Shown: one piece after another, positions 1 to 6,098 of the stretch
Position numbering within the stretch: the first letter of the stretch is position 1
Layout: every line of letters starts with the position of its first letter
Assembly (NCBI GenBank): GCA_946222625.1
Contig: CAMILJ010000124.1
Coordinates: 1-6,206 of the forward strand
Reading direction: 5' to 3'
Source of the DNA: an uncultured Corynebacterium sp.
Lineage (GTDB): Bacteria; Actinomycetota; Actinomycetes; Mycobacteriales; Mycobacteriaceae
Length of the DNA: 6,206 bases
Notes under the pieces: generated by a model
Databases searched by the model: none
What the model saw: the letters and a program-made list of their open reading frames with translations, nothing else
What the model was told of the DNA's origin: nothing
Translations under genes and position numbers: made by a program

Positions 1-122
1 ATTCAGCGGACGTTTGAGACACCTTCTTCGACAGCGTATGGAATTAAGACTTCCACACGCTACCAAAGGTCAGAGATACTTTCGAATCACACCTTGCGCC
101 TGTGCAGCGCTTGACGACGCCC
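1..122. other. Non-coding stretch downstream of the lactone oxidase gene
   Basis: This stretch follows the TAG stop of the minus-strand lactone oxidase and looks more AT-rich than the genes. I see no convincing start codon with a ribosome binding site, no tRNA, and no strong stem followed by a T-run that would mark an intrinsic terminator. A short GCGC/GCGC pairing around 96-110 is too weak to call. Reading frames open here run on antisense into the oxidase gene and look like chance. Confidence 0.5.
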
Positions 123-1406
123 CTATCCGAACAGTTTCCGCAGGTATGGGGAACCAAATTTCCAATTCGGGTCCATCTTTTCGCGCAGCTCGCAGAACTC
201 ATCAAATCTTGTATAAAGTTGAGCAAAATCCTTACGGGACAAGGAGTTCATCTTCCCCCAGTGCGGGCGCCCACCTGCTGCACGGAGAATGGGCTCCAGC
301 TTGGGCATGTAGTCCCGCGGATTAAGCGCACGTGGAATGTGGAAGGCAATGTACATCGACTCGCGACCTGATGCTGTCGACAGCGCAACGTCATCCGCGG
401 CCGTCGTACGCAGTTCCATCGGGAATCCGATCCGCCAATCCTGCTCGTCGATGAAGCGACGGATTTCGCGGACGGTTGCGGGGCCGTCGGCAAGCGGCAC
501 CGCATACTCCATTTCGTGAAAACGAACCCGGCGCGGGCTGACGAACACGTCGTGAGCAGCGGATCGGTAGCGGTTATTGGAAATGACCGAGGTGGCGAAC
601 TTGTTGAGCGTCGGGATCGTCCCCGGCACAAGACGCCCCAGCGCCAGGGCAGCGGCAAAGGCGCCGTTGCCGATGAGTTCGTCGTCGATAAGCTGCTTAA
701 GCCGCGAGCGGCGCTCCCCGTTCGGTTCGAGGCGCGTGTTGGCCTTGACCATCGCGCGGTCAGTGTGCGGGAACCAGTAGGACTCGAAGTGATCAACGCC
801 GCGGGAGAGCTCCTCCCAGTTATCCATCAGCTCATCGAAGGCAATACCGGACTCCTCAGCCAGCAGGTCGAAGGCATCCACGCACTGCATTTCGACTTCG
901 ACAACCACGCCGAGCGCGCCCACGCTGACGACCACGAGGCGAAGGAGTTCTGGGTCCTCGTCGATGGAATAGGTGCGGGTGTTACCGTCGGCGTCGATAA
1001 GCGTCAGCCCAGTGACCGTCCCCGCAAAGCCCGTGTAATTGATGCCGGTGCCATGGGTCGAGGTCGAAATCGCGCCCGCCAGCGATTGCGGGTCCACATC
1101 ACCCTGGTTAGCCAGGGCAAGCCCGAAGGGGCGCAGGAGCTTGGGCACGTCCCGCAAGCGAGTGCCCGCCAGGAAACGGACGCGCTTGCGCTGCTTATCG
1201 ACGCTCACCAGACCACTCACGTGATCGAGATTGAGCATCGTCTCCTCCCCCGCCGCAATGGGAGTGAAAGAGTGACCAGCGCCCACAGCACGCACGCTGC
1301 GGGAGCGGTTAATGATTCCGGGGATCTCGTCTATGCGGGAGGGCTGTACAAACTCCTGTGGTTTCGTGGTGACCGATCCTGCCCAGTTACTAAATGTGGT
1401 TGTCAT
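123..1406 (-). CDS. FAD-linked D-arabinono/L-gulono-1,4-lactone oxidase or dehydrogenase
   Basis: This is a flavoenzyme of the vanillyl-alcohol-oxidase superfamily, expected to oxidise an aldono-1,4-lactone at C2 with oxygen or another electron acceptor, in the cytoplasm or at the membrane. The N-terminal FAD-binding domain carries VGAGHSF (41-47), whose His45 is at the position used for covalent FAD attachment in many relatives. The glycine- and Thr-rich FAD loop at 101-121 contains DVDPQS and HGTG. The C-terminal ALO domain has the Glu-x-Arg pair ELR (331-333), which matches the catalytic Glu/Arg of plant galactonolactone dehydrogenase, and the family HWGK motif (382-385). The 427-residue length is nearly that of M. 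tuberculosis Rv1771 (about 428, recalled), and the start MTTTFSNW aligns with MSPIWSNW there. That is why I place the start at 1406. An ATG at 1418 adds four residues and has a better spaced AGAGGA site, so it remains possible. The start at 1406 gives an ATGA overlap with the upstream gene, indicating an operon and translational coupling. Family call is secure; exact substrate is not. Confidence 0.93.
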   Translation of the reverse strand: MTTTFSNWAGSVTTKPQEFVQPSRIDEIPGIINRSRSVRAVGAGHSFTPIAAGEETMLNLDHVSGLVSVDKQRKRVRFLAGTRLRDVPKLLRPFGLALANQGDVDPQSLAGAISTSTHGTGINYTGFAGTVTGLTLIDADGNTRTYSIDEDPELLRLVVVSVGALGVVVEVEMQCVDAFDLLAEESGIAFDELMDNWEELSRGVDHFESYWFPHTDRAMVKANTRLEPNGERRSRLKQLIDDELIGNGAFAAALALGRLVPGTIPTLNKFATSVISNNRYRSAAHDVFVSPRRVRFHEMEYAVPLADGPATVREIRRFIDEQDWRIGFPMELRTTAADDVALSTASGRESMYIAFHIPRALNPRDYMPKLEPILRAAGGRPHWGKMNSLSRKDFAQLYTRFDEFCELREKMDPNWKFGSPYLRKLFG

Positions 1407-2575
1407 CGGAGTGTCCATCCTTGTCCTCTATAGGTGTCCCATACATCAACGCCGTCGTGTCCGACGGCAAGGAGGCGGTCAACGTTTTCTGTCATTTCTC
1501 CCGCTTTCGCGTGGCGGAACCACACCAGGTCCTCGACGTTCATATCCACGCCTCGGAGAGGCGTCTGCACCTCACCGGCACCCTCTGTACTGGAGTAGCT
1601 CAGGCCCGCCGGCCACACCGGAACCGGGACGCGATCCTTCGCGGGTGGTCCGGAGGCAATCCAGCCGCCGGAGTTGACCGTGGCCCAACCCGGCGCAGGA
1701 ACGCGGGAGACCTGGCAGACGAAGAACGCTGCCGCCTTGTGGTTGATGCCGGTGAAGTCATCAAAGATCGCCGGCGTGTAGAAACCGGAGCCAGCGGCCA
1801 GCTCAGTCAAGGTTCCTTCGGCCGCGGATTCTTGGAGGCTGCCTGTGCCACCGCCGTTGACGAATTCGATGTCCGCTATATCCCGCGCGGCCTCCACGCA
1901 GGCTCGGCGCCGCGGGGCCAGGTCCGCCATGGACTTGGTGCGCAACCAGCGCTTGACCGCCCCCACCGGCCCCGGCAGGCCATCCGCGACGGATGCCACT
2001 TGTCCCTCATAGGCCATGAGGCCGACAAGCCGGTGCCCGCGCCGAAGGATCTCACGCGCCAATACCGAGACCTGTTCCGGCGTGCGCACGGGTGAGCGCC
2101 GCGGTCCGATGACCGCGCCCGGTAGGTGGAGTGTGCAATCGATGTCGATGGCTACACGCACGGAACCCTCGAGCAGGCTCAAGAGCTCCACGCTATCCAC
2201 CATGACGGTAATGGACTCGCGCGCCGTGTCATCCGCCGCGAGCTCACGAAGAGCCTTCCGGTTGACGCTTGGGTAGGCCACCACAATGTCGCGGAATCCC
2301 TCCCCCACCAGATGCAGCGCCTCCGGAACGGAATACGCGAGGATGCCTCGGTAGCCCTCATGCTCGAGAGCGCGGCGGAGTGCCGCCACGCTGCGAATCG
2401 ACTTGGAAGCTACTCGGATGGGCAGTCCCCCGGCGCGGGTAGGCATCTGTGCCGCGTTGTAGTCGAATGCGTCGAGGTCAATAACACCGACGGGCGCTGG
2501 GTTTTCTCCGGATCTAACGAGCGGCTCAACGGCCGAGCGCACCTGGGCCTGTGGAGTGGTCGCGAGGATTGGCAT
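1403..2575 (-). CDS. Amino acid deaminase/aldolase, alanine-racemase N-domain fold-type III PLP enzyme
   Basis: This 390-residue protein resembles the D-threonine aldolase/D-serine dehydratase group: a PLP-binding TIM barrel followed by a beta domain. Visible signs are the VIDLDAFDYN entry (31-40), the presumed PLP-Schiff-base Lys58 in IRVASKS aligned to the R-P-H-A-K motif of D-threonine aldolase, the phosphate-binding glycine loop VNGGGTGS (239-246), and GSGFY (262-266). The C-terminal metal site, normally His-x-Cys or His-x-Asp in the characterised enzymes, reads His355-Ala-Lys357 in RHAKAGE, so the usual metal ligation may be lost or altered. Reaction and substrate cannot be assigned; deamination or retro-aldol cleavage of a hydroxy-amino acid is a family-based guess. 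The start is supported by an AGGA (2586 down to 2583) 7 nt upstream of the ATG. The gene is first in an operon with the lactone oxidase and its stop overlaps that gene's start. As I recall, a homologue (Rv1769) also lies close to the lactone dehydrogenase Rv1771 in M. tuberculosis. Confidence 0.88.
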   Translation of the reverse strand: MPILATTPQAQVRSAVEPLVRSGENPAPVGVIDLDAFDYNAAQMPTRAGGLPIRVASKSIRSVAALRRALEHEGYRGILAYSVPEALHLVGEGFRDIVVAYPSVNRKALRELAADDTARESITVMVDSVELLSLLEGSVRVAIDIDCTLHLPGAVIGPRRSPVRTPEQVSVLAREILRRGHRLVGLMAYEGQVASVADGLPGPVGAVKRWLRTKSMADLAPRRRACVEAARDIADIEFVNGGGTGSLQESAAEGTLTELAAGSGFYTPAIFDDFTGINHKAAAFFVCQVSRVPAPGWATVNSGGWIASGPPAKDRVPVPVWPAGLSYSSTEGAGEVQTPLRGVDMNVEDLVWFRHAKAGEMTENVDRLLAVGHDGVDVWDTYRGQGWTLR

Positions 2576-2665
2576 AGCGTCATCCTAACCACGAATAGTT
2601 TAGTTTGTGAGACAAATCTCGAAAATTCTATAGCGCGATTGCATATTTTTGGGACAATAGACCGC
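2576..2665. promoter_or_regulatory. Divergent promoter region between the PLP enzyme operon and gabD2
   Basis: This 90-bp AT-richer gap lies between two divergent start codons and must hold both promoters. For gabD2 the best candidate is TTGTGA (2605-2610), 18 nt, then TATAGC (2629-2634), giving a leader of about 25 nt. A weaker GACAAT (2653-2658) could give a leaderless message. For the minus-strand operon a candidate is TTTTCG (2625 down to 2620), 17 nt, then TAAACT (2602 down to 2597), which fits the corynebacterial TANNNT -10 pattern. These boxes were matched by eye to consensus and are uncertain. Ribosome binding for gabD2 is weak: GGGA ends 11 nt before the ATG. Confidence 0.5.
2604..2616. 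promoter_or_regulatory. Putative FadR/GntR-type operator palindrome
   Basis: A perfect inverted repeat, TTTGT-GAG-ACAAA, contains TTGTGAGACAA at 2605-2615. That matches at all fixed positions the TNGTNNNACNA pattern bound by FadR-subfamily GntR regulators, including C. glutamicum LldR. It overlaps the candidate -35 of gabD2 and falls inside the -35/-10 spacer of the candidate opposite promoter, a position suited to repress both. The cognate regulator is not in this window. Function is inferred; other families such as TetR also bind short palindromes. Confidence 0.4.
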
Positions 2666-4213
2666 ATGAAAACCTTCACTCAAACACGCCTGCCCCAGCG
2701 AGTGCTCAGTTTCTTGGATACAGACCCCGCCCGCGATGTCTGCGGCACGGGTGAGCAGCACCAGGCTCACGCGCCTTTTAGTGGTGACGAGCTCTTTAGC
2801 TTCCCTGTTGCCACCGCAGGGGACGTCGAGAAGGCAGTCACCTATGCGCGCGCCGGCGTTGGCCAAGGAGACCGCGCCGCCATCCTGCTGCGCCTACACG
2901 ACCTCGTCCACGAGAACGAGGAGCTCATCCTCGACCTCATCCAAGCCGAGAACGGCAAGTCCCGCTCCCATGCCTATGACGAGCTGATGGATCTGTATAA
3001 CTGCGCGCGGTTCTATGCCGTCAACATCCGCAAGGCTTTCGGAAACGACCGCCACCCCGGCGCGCTTCCCGTGCTCACCAAGACGCGTACCCAGCACTAC
3101 CCACTCGGCGTGGTGGGGCTCATCTCACCCTGGAATTACCCACTGTCCTTGGGCGTGGGCGACGTCCTGGCAGCGCTCTCTGCCGGCAATGCTGTAGTGC
3201 ACAAGCCGGACTCCCAGACCACGTTGACAGCAATTCTGTTGCGGCGCCTAGCCATTGAGGCGGGTCTCCCGGAGGCCGCCTGGCAGCTGGTTCCCGGCCG
3301 GGGTGCCGAGGTGGGTGATGCCCTAGTTCCGCTGGTGGATGGCCTTTCCTTTACCGGTTCCACCAAGGCCGGAAAGTCAATTGCCACCCAGGCCGCGGGG
3401 CGCCTCATCCCCACCATGCTGGAGCTGGGTGGCAAGAACCCGATGCTGGTGCTTGACGACGCCCCTCTCAAACCCACCGCCCAAGGTGCAGTGCGCACCG
3501 CATTCTCCTCCTCCGGGCAGCTGTGCATGTCCGCCGAGCGCGCCTATGTCCACGAGAGCGTCTTCGAGGAGTTCCTCGCAGAACTCAAGAACGCGCTGGA
3601 CCAGCAGGTGCTCGGCGCGGCCTTCTCCGATGCTGCGACAATCGGCTCGCTGACCTCGCAACGCCAGCTCGATGCAGTAGTTGCCCACGTCGAGGACGCC
3701 GTCTCCAAGGGCGCCACCGTGGTTTATGGCGGAAAGGCGCGGCCGGACCTTGGGCCATACTTTTATGAGCCCACCGTACTCACCGGTGTGACCCCAGAGA
3801 TGGATCTCTATGCCACCGAAACCTTCGGCCCCGTCCTGGCTGTGTACCCCGTGAGCTCCGATGCCGAAGCCATCCAGCGCGCCAATGACACCACCTACGG
3901 ATTGTCGGCTTCCGTATGGTCCGGGAATTCCCGCCGCGCGTGGAAGGTGGCCTCCCAGCTGGAGGCCGGCATGGTCAACATCAATGAGGGCTTTGCTGCT
4001 GCTTATGGCTCCATCGCCGCGCCAGGTGGTGGCGTCAAGGAATCGGGACTGAACCACCGCCACGGCATTACCGGCATGCGCCTGTGGGCCAACGAACGCA
4101 CCGTGGCCGAGCAGCGCCTGCACCCGCTTGCGCCTTCGGAGTACATCTCACCAGAGCGCTTCCGCGCCTTGGTTTCCACGGGCATGCAGCTGATGAAGAC
4201 TTTCCGGCTTTAG
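2666..4213 (+). CDS. gabD2: Succinate-semialdehyde dehydrogenase, NADP-type (GabD2)
   Basis: This cytoplasmic aldehyde dehydrogenase is expected to oxidise succinate semialdehyde to succinate with NADP+, feeding the TCA cycle from GABA or 2-oxoglutarate-derived semialdehyde. The 515 residues are full length (recalled M. tuberculosis GabD2, Rv1731, about 518) and align with it throughout. Visible ALDH motifs are ISPWNYPL with catalytic-site Asn157 (153-160), HKPDSQT with cofactor-contacting Lys180, FTGSTKAG (229-236), the general base Glu253 in ELGGKNPM, catalytic Cys287 in SSSGQLCMSAER, and ETFGPV (385-390). No key residue is missing. The reading frame stays open upstream to 2126, but that part is antisense to the PLP enzyme; the ATG at 2666 follows the intergenic gap and matches the homologue's start. 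Shine-Dalgarno is poor, so a short or leaderless message is possible. It is the first gene of a probable pair with the HTH_42 gene. Related aldehydes are possible substrates. Confidence 0.93.
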   Translation: MKTFTQTRLPQRVLSFLDTDPARDVCGTGEQHQAHAPFSGDELFSFPVATAGDVEKAVTYARAGVGQGDRAAILLRLHDLVHENEELILDLIQAENGKSRSHAYDELMDLYNCARFYAVNIRKAFGNDRHPGALPVLTKTRTQHYPLGVVGLISPWNYPLSLGVGDVLAALSAGNAVVHKPDSQTTLTAILLRRLAIEAGLPEAAWQLVPGRGAEVGDALVPLVDGLSFTGSTKAGKSIATQAAGRLIPTMLELGGKNPMLVLDDAPLKPTAQGAVRTAFSSSGQLCMSAERAYVHESVFEEFLAELKNALDQQVLGAAFSDAATIGSLTSQRQLDAVVAHVEDAVSKGATVVYGGKARPDLGPYFYEPTVLTGVTPEMDLYATETFGPVLAVYPVSSDAEAIQRANDTTYGLSASVWSGNSRRAWKVASQLEAGMVNINEGFAAAYGSIAAPGGGVKESGLNHRHGITGMRLWANERTVAEQRLHPLAPSEYISPERFRALVSTGMQLMKTFRL

Positions 4214-4214
4214 G
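4212..4214 (+). promoter_or_regulatory. Ribosome binding site overlapping the gabD2 stop codon
   Basis: The AGG serving the HTH_42 gene includes the last two bases of the gabD2 TAG stop and ends 9 nt before the ATG at 4224. Terminating ribosomes would clear or occupy this site, so translational coupling of the two genes is likely. The motif is short, so this is a modest call. Confidence 0.4.
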
Positions 4215-4223
4215 TTAGACGGC

Positions 4224-5180
4224 ATGCACGAACTTACTCGTGATGAGCTCCTAGCGCGCCGGCTCATTGCCCAAGGGCTAGCGCCGTCGGCTGCGCGGCC
4301 ATCGCTCACCTCGGCGCTGGACGTCGCTGAGCATCTCCTCGCTCTGCAAGGTCAGACCTACGACGCTGGCGTTCGGGCACTGTCCCTGCGCGCTGGGTGT
4401 AACGATAACGACGTTCTGGGTGAGATAGAAAGCTACCGAGTGGTACGCTGCTGGCCGCAGCGAGGGACGTTGCACTTCATGCCGGCTGCCGACGTCCGCT
4501 GGATGTCCCGCATCCTCTATCCACGCATCGCCGCAAGCCAGAAGTCTCGGCGCCCCAGCCTAGGGCTCAGCGAAGAGATGTTTAAGGCGTGCTCAGAGGC
4601 GCTCCACAGCGCAGCCACCACACCTTTAACCCGCGCGCAGGTCTATGAACTTTTCGCCGAAACAGGTGTGGATCCCACAGAAGGTCGCGGCTCCCACTTA
4701 CTGCGTGCCTTCGGTGGTGCAGGTGACCTCGTCCAAGGCCCCAAGGACGGCAACCAGGAAACCTTTCTTCACGTTGATGCACTTCCCGTTGCCCAACACG
4801 AGCCTGCGCACCCCCTTCACGAACTTGGCCAACGGTATATCTCAGGTCATGGTCCGGTCTCGGCGGCCGACCTCCAGACATGGTCGAAACTCAGTAAGTC
4901 CCAAGCCACCACAGCCTTGGAGTCGGCGGATGCTCACTTGGCATTCCACGATGGCCAAGAGTTCTGGATGGCCCCCTGGCAGGAAGACGTCACCGCGGAG
5001 GACATCCGCACCGCCCTGGAAATACGACTCGAGCTACCGGCATTCGACGAGTATTTGCTGGGCTATGCCAACAAGGAGTGGATTGTTCCCGATGAAATCC
5101 GCGTCAATATCCTGACTAAGAACGGTCTGAGTTGGCCGTGGGTCATGGAAGGCGGCCGAGGCGTGGCCAGCCTGCGCTAG
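4224..5180 (+). CDS. Winged-helix DNA-binding (HTH_42) protein, AlkZ/YcaQ-like putative DNA glycosylase, short C-terminus
   Basis: This is a 318-residue cytoplasmic protein of the HTH_42 family (PF06224), which includes AlkZ and YcaQ (AlkX), glycosylases acting on alkylated or cross-linked DNA. Family marks visible here are LALQGQ with Gln42-Gly-Gln44, at the place of the catalytic Q-x-Q (AlkZ) or Q-x-D (YcaQ) motif; CWPQRGTLHFMPAADVRW (76-93); LGQRYISGHGPVSAADLQTW (201-220); and LPAFDEYLLGY (271-281). The protein ends soon after VMEGGRGVASLR, where relatives usually continue with another beta strand and helix, so I estimate it is 25-40 residues short. Its stop lies 9 nt from the end of the convergent transporter gene. 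The stop follows well-aligned sequence, so a small deletion or natural shortening is more likely than a frameshift. Start is the ATG 10 nt after gabD2, with which it probably shares a transcript. Family membership is fairly sure, enzymatic activity is inferred, and a purely DNA-binding or regulatory role is the alternative. Confidence 0.82.
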   Translation: MHELTRDELLARRLIAQGLAPSAARPSLTSALDVAEHLLALQGQTYDAGVRALSLRAGCNDNDVLGEIESYRVVRCWPQRGTLHFMPAADVRWMSRILYPRIAASQKSRRPSLGLSEEMFKACSEALHSAATTPLTRAQVYELFAETGVDPTEGRGSHLLRAFGGAGDLVQGPKDGNQETFLHVDALPVAQHEPAHPLHELGQRYISGHGPVSAADLQTWSKLSKSQATTALESADAHLAFHDGQEFWMAPWQEDVTAEDIRTALEIRLELPAFDEYLLGYANKEWIVPDEIRVNILTKNGLSWPWVMEGGRGVASLR

Positions 5181-5190
5181 CTGCAAGCGC
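5174..5190. terminator. Weak hairpin at the convergent gene junction
   Basis: GCGCT (5174-5178) can pair with AGCGC (5186-5190) across a 7-nt loop. The structure spans the stop of the HTH_42 gene and reaches the stop of the transporter gene, so it could act in both directions. The stem is only 5 bp and no T-run follows on either strand, so it is a doubtful terminator. Confidence 0.15.
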
Positions 5191-6098
5191 TACGGCATGC
5201 GCAGAATCCGGCGGTGAACCGTTCCTGCAGGCTCAACGTGAATAAAGACCTCAGCGCCGGGGAAAAGATCGTCGATGGCATCCTCGATGCGGTCGGCAAT
5301 AGTGTGCGAGTGCAGTACCGTCCACTGGCCGGGGACATCCATCGTGAGATACACCAAGCGGTTGCGCCCCGAGGCAACAGTTCGGCGCGAAGTAAATTCC
5401 ACATCATGGCTCTCCTCCAGTTCGTTGAGGAGGGCATCGAGCTTCGCGTGCTCTTCCTTAGGCAGGGACTCCGACAACAAGGAGCTCAAGGATTCCTTGA
5501 GCAGCTTGTACCCAGTCCACAAGATGTTAATGCCCACTGCCAGCGCAATGACGGGGTCCAACCACAGCCAGCCAGTCAGCGCGACCGCACCGATCCCGAG
5601 GAGGACGCCGACGGACGTCCAGACGTCGGTAAGCAAGTGCTTCCCGTCCGCCTGCAAGGTAGCCGAACGGTGTTGCTTGCCCGCACGCACCAGCAGGAGG
5701 CCCACACCCAGATTCAGCAAGGAGGCGATGAGCGACAGTAAGAGGCCGAGCCCAGGTTGTTCCAGCGGCTGCGGAGCCAGAAGTCGGCGGATGGCCGTGT
5801 AGATGATCATCGCGGCGGCCACGAAAATCATCGCGCCCTCTACCAACGCGGAAACATACTCAGCCTTGCCGTGGCCGAACTGGTGGTTTGCGTCTGCCGG
5901 CTTCGCCGCAATTTTGATAGCCACAAAACCCACGACGGCGGCTACGAGGTTCACGCCGGATTCGAGGGCGTCGGAAAGAAAGCCCACTGATCCCGTCGCC
6001 GCAGCAGCGATGAATTTGAGCGCGATCGTGGCCACCGCGGTGGCAATGGAGAGCTTCATGAAGCGTTCGAGCAGCAGTTGCTCGGTTGGAAGAGACAT
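5190..6098 (-). CDS. Cation diffusion facilitator (CDF) family metal transporter
   Basis: This 302-residue inner-membrane protein is expected to export a divalent metal ion in exchange for protons. About six membrane segments are visible, near 15-36, 39-64, 83-104, 116-137, 155-177 and 180-198, followed by a cytoplasmic C-terminal domain of about 100 residues. The family signature HQFGHGKAE (72-80) follows TM2. TM5 carries the metal-site pair His154-x-x-x-Asp158 (HLLTD). TM2 reads SDALESGVN, so the usual HxxxD or DxxxD half-site becomes Glu46-x-x-x-Asn50, with Asp43 nearby. The C-terminal domain has His263 and His265 in VLHSHTIADR and ends with VFIHVEP (284-290), both typical of the CDF cytoplasmic fold. 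The ATG at 6098 is supported by AAGG 8 nt upstream. The gene is transcribed alone as far as seen and meets the HTH_42 gene tail to tail. The metal (Zn, Mn, Fe, Co or Ni) cannot be told from the sequence. Confidence 0.93.
   Translation of the reverse strand: MSLPTEQLLLERFMKLSIATAVATIALKFIAAAATGSVGFLSDALESGVNLVAAVVGFVAIKIAAKPADANHQFGHGKAEYVSALVEGAMIFVAAAMIIYTAIRRLLAPQPLEQPGLGLLLSLIASLLNLGVGLLLVRAGKQHRSATLQADGKHLLTDVWTSVGVLLGIGAVALTGWLWLDPVIALAVGINILWTGYKLLKESLSSLLSESLPKEEHAKLDALLNELEESHDVEFTSRRTVASGRNRLVYLTMDVPGQWTVLHSHTIADRIEDAIDDLFPGAEVFIHVEPAGTVHRRILRMP

Noticed and set aside
60..110. TTCGAATC resembling a tRNA T-loop
   Set aside because: The flanking bases do not form a T-stem, and no acceptor stem, anticodon arm or D-loop can be folded around it.
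516..1433. 305-codon plus-strand open frame across the lactone oxidase
   Set aside because: It is antisense to a full-length recognisable enzyme and its translation shows no family motif; long shadow frames are common in GC-rich DNA.
1394..2095. 233-codon plus-strand open frame across the PLP enzyme
   Set aside because: Antisense shadow with Arg/Gly/Ala-rich translation and no domain signal.
2126..2665. 180-codon open extension in frame upstream of gabD2
   Set aside because: It is antisense to the well-supported PLP enzyme, encodes no recognisable domain, and GabD2 homologues begin near the ATG at 2666.
3377..4123. 248-codon minus-strand open frame inside gabD2
   Set aside because: Antisense shadow of the ALDH gene; no motif recognised.
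5214..5802. Two overlapping plus-strand open frames of 175 codons inside the CDF gene
   Set aside because: Both are antisense to a clear six-helix transporter with intact family motifs and show no hydrophobic or domain pattern of their own.
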